Assembly: GCF_022898935.1 (NCBI RefSeq)
Contig: NZ_JALIRP010000006.1
Span: 124,001-188,000, forward strand
Direction: 5' to 3'
DNA: 64,000 nt
Origin: Paenibacillus mangrovi
GTDB taxonomy: Bacteria; Bacillota; Bacilli; Paenibacillales; Paenibacillaceae
Part shown: piece after piece, positions 1 to 8,747 of the stretch
Numbering within the stretch: position 1 is the stretch's first letter
Layout: every line of letters begins with the position of its first letter
Notes under the pieces: model-generated
What the model saw: the letters and a program-made list of their open reading frames with translations, nothing else
The model's database searches: none
Told to the model about the DNA's origin: nothing
Translations under genes and position numbers: made by a program

Positions 1-93
1 TTTATTACAAATAAGAACGTCTATGGACCGCATCATGATCATAAGAAAGCCTGCATAACCTATACGGAATTTGGGATGGGAGGAACAATAGCG

Positions 94-939
94 ATGAGGA
101 AGATGATGGTAGTGACCGGAGCCAATTCCGGCATGGGGATGGCTTCCACAGTTGCGCTCGCTAAGCAGGGTGCCGAAGTGGTGATGGTGTGTCGCAATGA
201 ACAGCGGGGGCAGGCAGCTCTGGCGGAGGCGATCCGGCTAAGCGGCTCAGATAAAATCCATCTGATGCTTTGCGATTTAGGCAGCCTGTCCAGTATTCGG
301 GGGTTTGCAAAGGCTTTTGCAGCGCGCTACAACAAGCTGGATGTACTTCTCAACAATGCGGGCGTGGTCATGATCAAACGTCAGGAAACAACCAACGGCT
401 TCGAAATGGATATGGGAGTCAACCACCTGGGACATTTTCTGATGACCAATCTACTGCTAGATCCGCTGCTGGCATCGAGTCAAGGAAGAATCGTAACGGT
501 AGCCTCCGGTGCCTATAAAGTTGGAAAAATCCATTTTGATGATCCATTTCTAATGCGCGGATTCAATCCGGCCAAAGCATACGCCCAGTCGAAGCTGGCG
601 AACATCCTGTTTACGAAGGAGCTTGCCTCCCGCCTGGTAGGCACACATGTTACCGCCAACTGCGTTCATCCCGGGGCTGTGGGGACTCAGATCGGCGTTA
701 ACCGGGATACGGGCTTTGGTAAAACGGTGCTGGCGATGGTGAAGCCATTCTTTTTGACCCCAGAAAAGGGCGCGGAGACGGCGGTGTATCTGGCTTCTGC
801 TCCGGAAGTGGAGAAGGTCACAGGGCAGTATTTTTACAAGAACAAACCGCAGCAGCTATCGGCCAAAGCCGAGAGCATGGAGGATGCCAAGCGTCTATGG
901 GAATGGAGCTGCAGGCAGGTGGGGATCGAGGATAGATAA
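94..939 (+). CDS. short-chain dehydrogenase/reductase (SDR)
   Basis: Predicted NAD(P)-dependent oxidoreductase of the classical/retinol-dehydrogenase-like SDR type, cytoplasmic; the substrate cannot be read from the sequence. The 281-residue product has the N-terminal nucleotide-binding motif TGANSGMG at about residues 8-15, the NNAG motif near residue 86, a serine in VASGAY and the catalytic YAQSK with Tyr163 and Lys167. Length and motif spacing fit the family. I start at the second ATG (94) because GGGAGGAAC just upstream is a good ribosome site; the upstream ATG at 76 would lie before it. It stands alone with about 140 bases before the next gene. Confidence 0.9.
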   Translation: MRKMMVVTGANSGMGMASTVALAKQGAEVVMVCRNEQRGQAALAEAIRLSGSDKIHLMLCDLGSLSSIRGFAKAFAARYNKLDVLLNNAGVVMIKRQETTNGFEMDMGVNHLGHFLMTNLLLDPLLASSQGRIVTVASGAYKVGKIHFDDPFLMRGFNPAKAYAQSKLANILFTKELASRLVGTHVTANCVHPGAVGTQIGVNRDTGFGKTVLAMVKPFFLTPEKGAETAVYLASAPEVEKVTGQYFYKNKPQQLSAKAESMEDAKRLWEWSCRQVGIEDR

Positions 940-1077
940 TGGAAGGGAGAGAGTGATGAATCCATCAGCATCCTGACATTGACGCCTCTAAAATCTGCCG
1001 TATAGCGCTCCCGCGATTGTTCCTATACAATAGAAAACAAAATCTATCGGACTATCGCGAGGAGGACTGCATTCAGC

Positions 1078-1587
1078 ATGACATGGGAGAACTACACGAT
1101 TGAAGACGCACAGGCGGAGGATCTGCCCGCGATTGTAACGATTTATAACTCAACGATTGCGGGACGAAAAGTAACCGCGGATTTGGAGCCCGTAACAGTA
1201 GAAAGCCGCCAGCAGTGGTTCGATGAGCATAACAGCCATCACCGTCCGCTATGGGTCATGAAGTCGGAGGGAGAGACGGTGGCATGGCTGAGCTTTCAAT
1301 CCTTTTACGGTCGTGCAGCTTACAATGCGACGGTGGAGATCAGCATCTATGTGTCGGAAGCTTGCCGCGGCAAGGGGGTGGGAGGTATTTTACTGGAAAA
1401 GGCGTTTGATGCATGCCCAAGACTCGGAATTAAACGGCTCGTCGGCTTTGTGTTCGGCCATAATGATCCAAGCCTGAAGCTGCTGCGGAAATACGGCTTT
1501 GAGGATTGGGGGTTCCTGCCGGGAGTGGCCGAGCTGGATGGTATCGAACGGGATCTGGTGATTGTCGGCAAAAAGATAGAGGCATAA
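1078..1587 (+). CDS. GNAT N-acetyltransferase, phosphinothricin acetyltransferase-like
   Basis: A 169-residue GNAT-fold acetyltransferase. The acetyl-CoA-binding segment reads [14 protein letters not shown] around residues 97-110 (R/Q-x-x-G-x-G pattern). The N-terminal pattern [19 protein letters not shown] and the C-terminal [21 protein letters not shown] resemble the phosphinothricin/methionine-sulfoximine acetyltransferase branch, so the substrate may be an amino-acid analogue; that is family knowledge, not proof. The ribosome site GAGGAGG lies about 13 bases upstream of the ATG. A terminator follows at 1659-1698. It is probably monocistronic. Confidence 0.88.
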   Translation: MTWENYTIEDAQAEDLPAIVTIYNSTIAGRKVTADLEPVTVESRQQWFDEHNSHHRPLWVMKSEGETVAWLSFQSFYGRAAYNATVEISIYVSEACRGKGVGGILLEKAFDACPRLGIKRLVGFVFGHNDPSLKLLRKYGFEDWGFLPGVAELDGIERDLVIVGKKIEA

Positions 1588-1658
1588 GTATCAGAAATCA
1601 TAATATAAAGCCATACCCTAGTGATTTATTCGAATAGGTAACATTAGAAGGAAACGAG

Positions 1659-1698
1659 CTCCAGGTGAACGGCAGCAGCCAGCACTGGAGTTTTTTTT
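1659..1698 (+). terminator. rho-independent terminator
   Basis: CTCCAG (1659-1664) pairs with CTGGAG (1685-1690) and is followed directly by a run of eight T. It lies behind the GNAT gene and before the lipoprotein gene. Confidence 0.75.
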
Positions 1699-1845
1699 GC
1701 GGGCATCATGACCAATTGAAGAAGAAGATTCCGAATTCACAAAAAATTGTATTTACATGAACGGACATGCACTGGCATACTATATTCAATCGGGTATTTC
1801 CGAGAAATTTTGGTAAAAGAAAAAGGGTATAGTAGGAGGAACATT

Positions 1846-3378
1846 ATGATGAAGCGTTTTAAACTGGGACTGGCTGCAATGCTGTCACTGCTGCTGGTAC
1901 TTCTCGCGGGCTGTCAGGCAGTCGGCGGCGTGGATGTGAGCAAGGCTGTTCTTAGCACACTGGATGTCAAATCGTCCATGTCCAAGCAGACCTTGTCCCT
2001 GCAGTTGGTTCCGACAGACGGTAAGTTGAGTGAAGATGACCGTAAGGTTATCGAGATGCTGAATTCTTTTTCCGTGACGATTGATCAGGCCATTATGCAG
2101 GATACTAATCATGCGTCAATGGAAGGATCCGTTCAGCTTCAGGGCAAAAAGCTTCCTTTCCATCTGGCAATGGATAAAAAGGCGTTGACGCTATCGGTTG
2201 AAGGCATGACACAGCCTGTATCTATTCCGCTCGAGCTTGAAGATATGGATCTGGGAGTTATGGGTCCGAATATGAACAACGAAAGTCTGATTCAAACGTA
2301 CAAGGATGTTCTCGGATTTCTGCTGAAGCATGCGCCGAATCCATCCTCCATTTCAGTAACGCCAGTGAACGAGAAAGTGAACGGCGAGTCGCTGTCCCTG
2401 CAAAAGCTGCATATCGATATTCGCGGGGATGAGCTTGTGGGCTTGGCCAAAGGATTCCTGACCAGTGTGTCCAAGGATAAGGAAGGCGTGAAGCAGCTGA
2501 TCAGCCGCTTGTACGACACGTATTATCCGATTCTAGAAGCATATGCAGGAGCTCCGGAAGAGACGGCAGCACCAAGCGATGCAGAGAAAGAAAAGAATAT
2601 CAATGAAGCCGTTGATGAACTGATGGGGGCGCTGAATGAGCTGCTTCCTGATTATGACAAGAATGTAGCTGAGCTGTTTAAGGAAGCACCGGAGCTGAGT
2701 GAGATTTTGGGCAAAAATACCGTGCTTTCACTCGATTTCATGCTCGACAGCAAGCTTAACATCCGCAAGCAAAACATGGACCTGACCGTACAAATCCCTG
2801 CTATTGAGGAATTGCCGGTGAAGCAGGTTAAGGTTCATTCCGAAGCAGAAACATGGAAAGTGAACGAGCCTGTCACTATTCATGCGGTAGACACCTCCAA
2901 AGGAATCTGGAATGTGAATCCGGGCGAAGCGACTCCAGGCGAGATGCTGCGTCATGTGGACCGTCAGTCCGATCTGTACCGTTTCCTGAAGGATGACATG
3001 AATATTACCCACAAATCCTTCATGATGTATACGGAGGAAGATCCGTCTGAGCTGTATGACTCAGGATACGAGCCGGTGGTTATCAAAAATACGATGATGG
3101 TGCCGCTCAAATATGTTGCGGATGAGCTCGATGCGAAGGTCGAATGGAACAATGCAACCAAGCAAATCACATTGACCGAAGACCTGACAGGCTCCAAAAT
3201 CGTTCTGAAAATGGGCTCGAAGCAGGCTTCGATCAACGGCGTGAGCGAAACACTCGCCCTGCCTGTACAAAATATCGATGGTTATTCCTACGTACCGATG
3301 CGTTTCATCACGAAAGCACTGGGTGCGCAAGGAAACTGGGATAAGCAAGAACAAATTGTGACGATTGAAAGAAAATAA
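1846..3378 (+). CDS. lipoprotein with C-terminal copper amine oxidase N-domain
   Basis: A 510-residue predicted lipoprotein. A hydrophobic signal peptide ends in the lipobox LLAGC at about residue 23, so it should be anchored on the outer face of the membrane. The last about 110 residues (MMVPLKYVADELDAKVEWN ... YVPMRFITKALGAQGNWD) match the copper-amine-oxidase N1 domain found in many Paenibacillus surface proteins; this domain does not imply amine oxidase activity. The middle is not recognised. ATG 1846 and 1849 both follow AGGAGG at 1834-1839; I took the first. A strong terminator follows the stop. Confidence 0.85.
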   Translation: MMKRFKLGLAAMLSLLLVLLAGCQAVGGVDVSKAVLSTLDVKSSMSKQTLSLQLVPTDGKLSEDDRKVIEMLNSFSVTIDQAIMQDTNHASMEGSVQLQGKKLPFHLAMDKKALTLSVEGMTQPVSIPLELEDMDLGVMGPNMNNESLIQTYKDVLGFLLKHAPNPSSISVTPVNEKVNGESLSLQKLHIDIRGDELVGLAKGFLTSVSKDKEGVKQLISRLYDTYYPILEAYAGAPEETAAPSDAEKEKNINEAVDELMGALNELLPDYDKNVAELFKEAPELSEILGKNTVLSLDFMLDSKLNIRKQNMDLTVQIPAIEELPVKQVKVHSEAETWKVNEPVTIHAVDTSKGIWNVNPGEATPGEMLRHVDRQSDLYRFLKDDMNITHKSFMMYTEEDPSELYDSGYEPVVIKNTMMVPLKYVADELDAKVEWNNATKQITLTEDLTGSKIVLKMGSKQASINGVSETLALPVQNIDGYSYVPMRFITKALGAQGNWDKQEQIVTIERK

Positions 3379-3405
3379 TATAGAGCTGCATATTCCGAAA
3401 GAATT

Positions 3406-3436
3406 GGAGACGGTTGAGAAACCGTCTCCTTTTTTT
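3406..3436 (+). terminator. rho-independent terminator
   Basis: GGAGACGGTT pairs with AACCGTCTCC around a three-base loop and is followed by seven T. It closes the lipoprotein gene just before the recombinase gene. Confidence 0.9.
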
Positions 3437-3458
3437 GTCCCGTGGGAGGGGAGAACTT

Positions 3459-4372
3459 ATGAGTGGAAATCACATTCAAATTCATCATGCTTTTGAAGGC
3501 AGATTGTGGGTAATACTGCCGCCTGAGAAGGAATGGATTCGCCGTATTCGCAGCGTTCATGGACGAAAATGGCATCCGGAAATCAAGCAGTGGAGCATAC
3601 CGGGGGGAGATGAATCTGTTGCTGTGTTTGTAGAATTGTTCTCTAACTGCCCGGTTCTTACGGATGAGTCGATGCGTGATCTGTTTCCGCAGTTGCGCAG
3701 GTTATCTCCCCATGGAGAACGCTGGCGTGTTATATACACTGAGGCTTTGAAGATGAAGGGGTATAGCACGAATACGGAGAAGGCTGGCGAACCGATTTTC
3801 CAAAAGAGTGGGCAAGACCAAAGAAGGAGAAGAAACTGCCTGCTGTTCTTTCAGCTGCAGAAGTATCTGTACTTCTCAAAGGCATTACGAACATCAAGCA
3901 CCGCGCTGTGTTAACGTTGATCTATTCGGCAGGTCTGCGTATCAGCGAGGCTGTGCACCTGAGGGTACCAGATCTGGATGCAGAGCGTGGCACCATCCAT
4001 GTACGCCAAGCCAAGGGAAGGAAGGATCGGTATACATTGTTGTCGCAAACGGCATATAAGCTCATGGAGCAATATATCAGGATAGAAAGACCTGAAAACT
4101 GGCTGTTTCCGGGTGGTACGGATGGCAGGCCGATTACCGTGAGAACGATCCAGCATGTTTTCGAAAAAGCCAAGCAAAAGGCAGGAATTCAAAAGCAAGC
4201 GACGGTACATACACTGAGGCATTCTTTTGCAACGCATCTCTTGGAAGCGGGGACGGATATCCGATATATCCAGGAGCTGCTCGGACATGAAAGTTCCAAA
4301 ACCACCGAAATCTACACGCATGTGAGCATCAGAGATATCCGCCGAATTCAAAGCCCGTTGGATCGAATGTAA
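3459..4372 (+). pseudogene. tyrosine recombinase of the cassette array, internally deleted
   Basis: Remains of a XerC/D-type tyrosine recombinase that I take to be the array integrase. The N-terminal frame (from ATG 3459, ribosome site GGGAGGGGAG) runs to about 3785, ending after MKGYSTNTEKA, the start of a core-binding SAM-like domain. The catalytic domain continues in another frame from about 3794 (DFPKEWARPKKEKK) to 4372. It keeps Arg in GLRISEAVHL, Lys in QAKGRKDR, HTLRHSFATHL, GHESSKTT and the Tyr of IYTHVS. Compared with the family roughly 70 residues of the core-binding domain are missing and the halves are out of frame, so this copy should be inactive. The extra patch that marks integron IntI before HTLRHS is absent. 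An unusual N-terminal block (GRKWHPEIKQWSIP) precedes the core domain. The gene points toward the array. Confidence 0.85.
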
Positions 4373-4432
4373 GAGATGAAAGAGATTGAATAAAATGGAA
4401 TATTCGCATAACATACTCTATAAGAGGAAAAA

Positions 4433-4491
4433 ACGAATGTCGCATTTTCTCTGGCTAGGGAGGGAATTACGACATTCGTAGAATGGGAGTT
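4433..4491 (+). other. candidate attI-like integration site
   Basis: The first cassette begins at GTT 4489-4491, sixty bases after the recombinase stop codon. Its arm (GTTATATGGAATCTTCGA) pairs 16 of 18 with the end of the same cassette at 5094-5111. Just upstream lies a perfect inverted repeat, ACGAATGTCG at 4433-4442 and CGACATTCGT at 4470-4479, with no T-run, so it is not a standard terminator. Its position between recombinase and first cassette is that of attI. Function is inferred from position and the crossover triplet. Confidence 0.6.
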
Positions 4492-4541
4492 ATATGGAAT
4501 CTTCGAGAACATTATATAAAAAACCAAAGGGAACAATACAC

Positions 4542-5080
4542 ATGAGCTATACTTTGTATCATTATTTTGATAAGGATATAGGGCCATTTAGAAATCTTTC
4601 TAGCCTCTCAATTGATGAGGCTTTTGATGTTTCACGACAAATCAAACAGGACGGAAAGATGTTTGCAAGCCAGAGATCAGATGATTATATGCTAATTAGA
4701 AGAGATCTCGAGAGGATAGCCAGGGGACAATTCATGGCCAAGGGTGGAAAACCAAAGAAATTTTTTCCGCACTATATGACACTAGGATATCCTGTGATTG
4801 GTTAAAGACATGGTATATGAACCCTAGTTGGATAGCAATTAACATAGATGAGTTTGAAGAGAGTGCAATTAGTTTTACATATGGTGATCTTTTTCCAACG
4901 ATGAGGTATCAAGATAATAAGCCATATCGTAGACAAGTATATACCAAGCAAGAGATAATTAAAGTAATTGAAGAATTTGAAATGCCGCAAGAATGGAATA
5001 GGAATGGAGATAAAGGGCCTGAAAGATATATTGAAGTACAGGTCTGGGATGATGCAGTGATACAGAGATATTTACCGTAA
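4542..5080 (+). pseudogene. cassette 1: conserved unknown protein, frameshifted
   Basis: The first cassette gene is read in two frames that join near 4788. Part one (from ATG 4542, MSYTLYHYFDKDIGPF) ends in HYMTLGY. Part two resumes with CDWLKTWYMNPSWIAIN and runs to VWDDAVIQRYLP at 5080. The joined product of about 178 residues looks like one continuous protein: the conserved-looking stretch SFTYGDLFPTMRY ... PQEWNRNGDKGPERYIEVQ follows naturally. No function is recognised. A single base change restores the frame, so this is either a recent inactivation or a sequencing error. Confidence 0.65.
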
Positions 5081-5102
5081 GCTGGACTGAGGGTCGAAGA
5101 CT

Positions 5103-5261
5103 CCATCTAACACCGTATCTACGCTGCGGGCTTTGCCCTTGGTTCGCAAGATGGGGTAAGCAGTGGAGCGGATTCAGCTCACAACCCTGCGAGGCTAAGT
5201 CCGTCGGACCCGGCGCGCGCCTTAAGCCTCTCGGGTTCGTAGATACAAGAACGTTATGTGA
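5103..5261 (+). repeat. attC-like site 1
   Basis: Left core CCATCTAAC, right core GTTATGTGA. Outer stem GTATCTACG/CGTAGATAC. The inner hairpin GAGGCTAAG/CTTAAGCCTC encloses the small hairpin TCCGTCGGA and a GC hairpin. It ends cassette 1. Confidence 0.85.
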
Positions 5262-5298
5262 AATATGAGGTTTTAAAGAAAGGATTAAATAAAATAAA

Positions 5299-5823
5299 AT
5301 GAGCGACATAGAAATTTTCTGTGATCATCAAGAATTAAATAGACGAATGAAGTTCTCTGAGTATGACTATAAAGAATTAAGTAAGTCCCTAGATGCTTGG
5401 AAAGTAAAAGCAGAAGACTTATTTTATTGCGCAAATATATTAGAACTTCAATTAAAGAATGAAATTACATCCATTTCAATGGATTCTAGATTATCAGTTA
5501 GTATAGACAAAATAAGTTCGACATATATGCTTTTGGTAGGTTATTCGTTTGAATTGCTTATCAAGACTATATACATATCTAGAGACTTAGAACCTATATT
5601 TGATCATAATCTTTTATCACAAATTAATAGATTAGATATCGTAATTAATGATGCTGAAAAACATATATTGGGGAGATTAACTGATGTAATCTATTGGGAA
5701 GGCAGATACCCAACTCCAAAAAAACAAGAATACTTTAAAGATAAACGAAATGTAATTGTATTAAATCATGATTTGAAGATAGTTCATGATCTGTATGAGA
5801 AGTTAAAAATACAGATAAATTGA
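5299..5823 (+). CDS. cassette 2: unknown protein, HEPN-like
   Basis: A 174-residue soluble, helical protein without a recognised full-length family. The segment MLLVGYSFELLIKTIYISR followed by HNLLSQINRLDI and, after about 20 residues, VIYWEGRYPTPKK has the look of HEPN-type helical proteins (long helix, H-N/D-L turn, then W-x-G-R-Y-P). HEPN proteins are often RNases or partners in toxin or defence modules, but the usual RxxxxH motif is not evident, so activity is uncertain. It is AT-rich, in cassette orientation, with AAAGAAAGGA about 14 bases before the ATG. Nearby genes give no functional hint because cassettes are independent units. Confidence 0.6.
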   Translation: MSDIEIFCDHQELNRRMKFSEYDYKELSKSLDAWKVKAEDLFYCANILELQLKNEITSISMDSRLSVSIDKISSTYMLLVGYSFELLIKTIYISRDLEPIFDHNLLSQINRLDIVINDAEKHILGRLTDVIYWEGRYPTPKKQEYFKDKRNVIVLNHDLKIVHDLYEKLKIQIN

Positions 5824-5849
5824 ATGATTATTCAGAGAAGGCTCATACC

Positions 5850-6017
5850 TCACATAACATCATATCTACGCTGCGGGCCGTTCGGCCCTTGGTTCGCCAG
5901 ATGAGATTGGCAGAGAAGCGGATTCAGCGAACAACCCTGCGAGGCTAAGTCCGTCGGACCCGATCGCTGGTGCTCCCTTAAGCCTCTCGGGTTCGTAGAT
6001 ACAACAACGTTATGTGA
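5850..6017 (+). repeat. attC-like site 2
   Basis: Left core TCACATAAC pairs exactly with the start of the same cassette (GTTATGTGA, 5253). Outer stem TATCTACG/CGTAGATA; the arms GTTCGC and GCGAAC form a further helix. Right core GTTATGTGA at 6009. Confidence 0.88.
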
Positions 6018-6062
6018 AACTCCCTAAGAGCTTTAAAAGACAATGAATCGAGGTGATACCTC

Positions 6063-6500
6063 ATTCCCAGAAGAATTTATAACTATTTTAAAATACGACG
6101 GTTAAAGTATGAATTGAATCTAGTAAAACCTATCTTTGAGATACTGAATGATCAGAGAGAAATATTTGATAACCATTGGCAGTCAAGATCGGAAACCTAT
6201 GATTTATTAAGTGAGGAAGATATAAAGGATATTCTAAAATATACAAAAAAGAAACTCATTGAATTAAAGAATTACATTAGTACGGTTAAGGTAAATAGGA
6301 AAACAAAGAAGAGTCTGTACTTCTATAAAGATTATGTAGAACTTTTATTGAAATACCACCGGAAAAAGTTTGACAGATACCCTGGGACTTATATGTATTT
6401 ATACAGTGAATTGCTGCTCGGAGCGCAAAGATATCTGAATATTAAGAACGAATTAAGGCAACTTGATTGCAATATCGAGGAAGCCGGGAGCATCACATAA
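6063..6500 (+). CDS. cassette 3: unknown basic protein
   Basis: About 145 residues, rich in Lys, Arg and Tyr and predicted helical (SEEDIKDILKYTKKKLIEL, LYSELLLGAQRYL). No family is recognised. The start is unclear. The frame is open from about 6057, and GAGGTGA at 6050-6056 is well placed for an ATT start at 6063 giving MIPRRIYNYFKIRRLKYELN; a TTG at 6114 lacks a ribosome site. An original ATG may have mutated. The stop TAA lies inside the left core of site 3, so the gene uses part of the recombination site as its end. Confidence 0.5.
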   Translation: MPRRIYNYFKIRRLKYELNLVKPIFEILNDQREIFDNHWQSRSETYDLLSEEDIKDILKYTKKKLIELKNYISTVKVNRKTKKSLYFYKDYVELLLKYHRKKFDRYPGTYMYLYSELLLGAQRYLNIKNELRQLDCNIEEAGSIT

Positions 6501-6657
6501 CACCGTATCTACGCTGCGGGCTTTGCCCTTGGTTCGCGAGATGTAGGAAGCATAGAAGTGGAATCTGCTCACAACCCTGCGAGGCTAAGTCCGTCGGACC
6601 CGGTCGCGTGGGCTCCCTTAAGCCTCTCGGGCTCGTAGATACAAGAACGTTATGCGC
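6493..6657 (+). repeat. attC-like site 3
   Basis: Left core TCACATAAC matches the start of its own cassette at 6009. Right core GTTATGCGC at 6649. Interior very close to sites 1 and 2 (CTGCGAGGCTAAGTCCG block). Confidence 0.87.
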
Positions 6658-6700
6658 CATTACCGGTAAATATTAAAGATAATATTTAAGGAGATAATTT

Positions 6701-7354
6701 ATGAAAGGTAAGATACTCTCATTATTTTTTATAACGATAGTGTTTTCAGCTTGTCAAAATATTAGTCAGTCGACTACCTTGAACAGCGAAACTAAATCAA
6801 TAATGAATTCTGAACTGCCTCCTGATGTAGTGAGTACAGGTAATGGAACAGAATCGAAAGAAATAACTGAAGGTCAATCAGATCCTTCTAATAATGAAGT
6901 GTTATCCATGAGCATTGGGACCTATGATTTGAGTGGGGAATTTTATGATGAAATGCTTCGAAATCCTATAGATCATGATTATGAACTGGAATTTAATGAA
7001 TTTCAAAATTCCAAAGAGATTATTACAACATTGGGATGGGGGGCGTTGGAAAGCAAATATACAGAGATTTGGGATAAAGAGTTGAATCAAATATATAAAA
7101 AGCTTCTTTCTAAGTTGGATAGAGAACCAAGAGAAGCACTAATTGAATCGCAGAAAGAATGGTTACAGTATCACTTAAGGGAAACAAAATTTGTAGAGAA
7201 GACATTTATTAATAATGGTTACCTTGGATCACAAGGATCAGTAAGCCTAGGCACGGTTATACGGGAGAGAATTAGGGAAAGAACAATGCAATTATTTGAA
7301 TATCGATATTTGCTAGATGGTGAAGTTCAGTTTTTATACCAAAGTAAAAAATAG
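6701..7354 (+). CDS. cassette 4: LprI-like lipoprotein (DUF1311 type)
   Basis: A 217-residue lipoprotein: signal peptide MKGKILSLFFITIVF with lipobox VFSAC, so the mature protein starts at Cys18 and sits outside the membrane. A low-complexity Ser/Thr/Glu linker of about 60 residues follows. The C-terminal domain contains WDKELNQIYKKLLSKL and LIESQKEWLQYH, the pattern of the lysozyme-inhibitor LprI/DUF1311 family. Family members can inhibit host lysozyme; here that is only a possibility. Ribosome site AAGGAGA precedes ATG 6701. It is the only gene of this cassette. Confidence 0.75.
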   Translation: MKGKILSLFFITIVFSACQNISQSTTLNSETKSIMNSELPPDVVSTGNGTESKEITEGQSDPSNNEVLSMSIGTYDLSGEFYDEMLRNPIDHDYELEFNEFQNSKEIITTLGWGALESKYTEIWDKELNQIYKKLLSKLDREPREALIESQKEWLQYHLRETKFVEKTFINNGYLGSQGSVSLGTVIRERIRERTMQLFEYRYLLDGEVQFLYQSKK

Positions 7355-7366
7355 AGTTGGAATCTG

Positions 7367-7531
7367 GCGCATAACACCATATTCACGCTTCGGGACATTC
7401 GGCCCTCGGTCCGGCAGGGGCATTTCGGGGAAGCGTGAACAGCCGGACAACCCTGCACTGGCTAAGTCCGTCGGACCCGCGCTTGCGCGCTTAAGCCAGT
7501 GAGGATTCGTGAATACAAAGACGTTATTCGA
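7367..7531 (+). repeat. attC-like site 4
   Basis: The left arm GGCGCATAAC (7366-7375) is an exact 10-base complement of its cassette start GTTATGCGCC (6649). Outer stem TATTCACG/CGTGAATA, hairpin GTCCGGC/GCCGGAC, hairpin CACTGGCTAAG/CTTAAGCCAGTG. Right core GTTATTCGA at 7523. Confidence 0.9.
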
Positions 7532-7568
7532 AACCTCCGTAAAATCTAATAAAAGAGAGTTGACAATG

Positions 7569-7760
7569 ATGAATTGAAGCAAACAATCATTATATATTGT
7601 TATTTGGATTTTCTTATTGATAGTTGAACTTTTTTCTCTTCATGGACTTATACATAGTGTACATGATCAAGATGATGTTATATTTCAAGTATTATTAGTC
7701 GTTGTTACAATTGCTGTTGGAGCAGTATTAATATTAACTTCAAATAACTCCAAAAAGTAA
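7569..7760 (+). pseudogene. cassette 5: small membrane protein, interrupted start
   Basis: The frame running to the stop at 7758-7760 encodes a peptide with two hydrophobic segments (SLYIVIWIFLLIVELFSL and VLLVVVTIAVGAVLIL), so a small two-helix membrane protein is likely. The only nearby ATG codons in frame (7566, 7569) are followed by AAT TGA, a stop at 7575. No alternative start is clear. I treat it as a recently inactivated or misread gene. Confidence 0.35.
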
Positions 7761-7815
7761 AAAGAATTTTTGTCCAATTGAGAATAAAACGCTTCATTAC
7801 AAGGAGTAAATCACT

Positions 7816-7962
7816 ATGGGAGTAGTAATAATAGTCATTTTAGTAATGCTATTATTTGGACAAGGAAGTATCTATGTCATTCACAAAAAGCAACTTGAAA
7901 ATCAGGAAAGAATTATTTCTAGATTAGATCTATTGTTGAAGGAAATAAACCAGCGGGAATAA
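7816..7962 (+). CDS. cassette 5: small membrane protein
   Basis: A 48-residue peptide starting MGVVIIVILVMLLFGQG: one N-terminal transmembrane segment and a charged C-terminal helix (KQLENQERIISRLDLLL), probably a coiled coil facing the cytoplasm. The ribosome site AAGGAG at 7801-7806 is well placed. No family is recognised. It is the second short frame in cassette 5; the first (7569) is interrupted. Confidence 0.6.
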   Translation: MGVVIIVILVMLLFGQGSIYVIHKKQLENQERIISRLDLLLKEINQRE

Positions 7963-7993
7963 CACTGAAGGTTAATTCAGGAAGACGGAGGCA

Positions 7994-8190
7994 TCGGATA
8001 ACAATATGTTCACGCTTCGGGGCATTCGCCCCTCGGTCCGGCTGGAGTTAGATGAGAATTCAGTGATGTAATTGGCAGCTACATGGAAGTATATTCAGCC
8101 GGACACATCCGCACCGACTAAGCGCGTCGCGCCCGGCGACTTCGTCGCCTTAAGTCGGTGGGACGTCGTGAACACGGGATCGTTATCCGA
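7994..8190 (+). repeat. attC-like site 5
   Basis: Left core TCGGATAAC; its arm matches its cassette start (7523) at 14 of 17 positions. Hairpin CACCGACTAAG/CTTAAGTCGGTG replaces the CACTGGC stem of site 4 with both strands changed. Right core GTTATCCGA at 8182. Confidence 0.87.
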
Positions 8191-8227
8191 AATAACCGAA
8201 AGATTAATCGAAAAGTGAGGTACAAGG

Positions 8228-8710
8228 ATGAGTTATAAATCTATTCTCATAGACCAATTAAACGCCTGTTATAACGATAAGAGTTGGTTCATTCCGCTCC
8301 ATGAAATTTTAAAAGATTTAAATGCTACACAAGCTGCATGGGAGAATGAAAGTAAACAATCAATTTGGTCGATCGTGAATCATCTCATTTTTTGGAATGA
8401 GAAGTGGCTTGAGAGATATAAGGTCGAACAATTTGAATTAGAAAGTTCAATAAACAATGATGATACTTTTTACGTGAATCCACATACAATAAATGATTTT
8501 GAGTGGAAGAAGACCTTACAGAGACTCGAAACAGTCTTTAATAGTTGGAATAGGGCACTTGAGGAAAGCGAAGATCTCAAACTTATTAAAGAAATCCCTT
8601 CATATTTCAATGCTCCTTGGTGGGGAGTAGTATCAAATTTATGTATTCATAATGCATATCATATTGGTCAGATAATGCTGCTTAAAAAACAATTGATAAG
8701 TATAGGTTAA
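8228..8710 (+). CDS. cassette 6: DinB family protein
   Basis: A 160-residue four-helix-bundle DinB/YfiT-like protein. It shows the usual layout: SIWSIVNHLIFWNEKWLERY near residues 39-58 with the first metal-ligand His, and HNAYHIGQIMLLKKQL near the C-terminus with the other two. Family members are metal-binding proteins, some being thiol (bacillithiol) transferases; the substrate here is unknown. It is AT-rich, with AAGTGAGGTACAAGG before ATG 8228. A second, unrelated-looking DinB protein occupies the next cassette. Confidence 0.85.
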   Translation: MSYKSILIDQLNACYNDKSWFIPLHEILKDLNATQAAWENESKQSIWSIVNHLIFWNEKWLERYKVEQFELESSINNDDTFYVNPHTINDFEWKKTLQRLETVFNSWNRALEESEDLKLIKEIPSYFNAPWWGVVSNLCIHNAYHIGQIMLLKKQLISIG

Positions 8711-8747
8711 AAAAACGATTGTAGGTATTTCAGAGGAGTCGGTTACT

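Noticed and set aside
3288..3575. Minus-strand frames opposite the lipoprotein gene
   Set aside because: They are shadows in the reverse frame of a well-supported gene and cross a strong terminator.
6467..6676. Open frame across site 3 (about 69 residues)
   Set aside because: It is translation of the folded recombination site itself; similar frames appear at other sites (5299 minus strand, 7317, 9966, 19779) and lack ribosome sites.
5103..8190. CRISPR array
   Set aside because: The repeats are about 160 bases, internally structured, and separated by gene-sized units rather than 30-40 base spacers; no cas genes.
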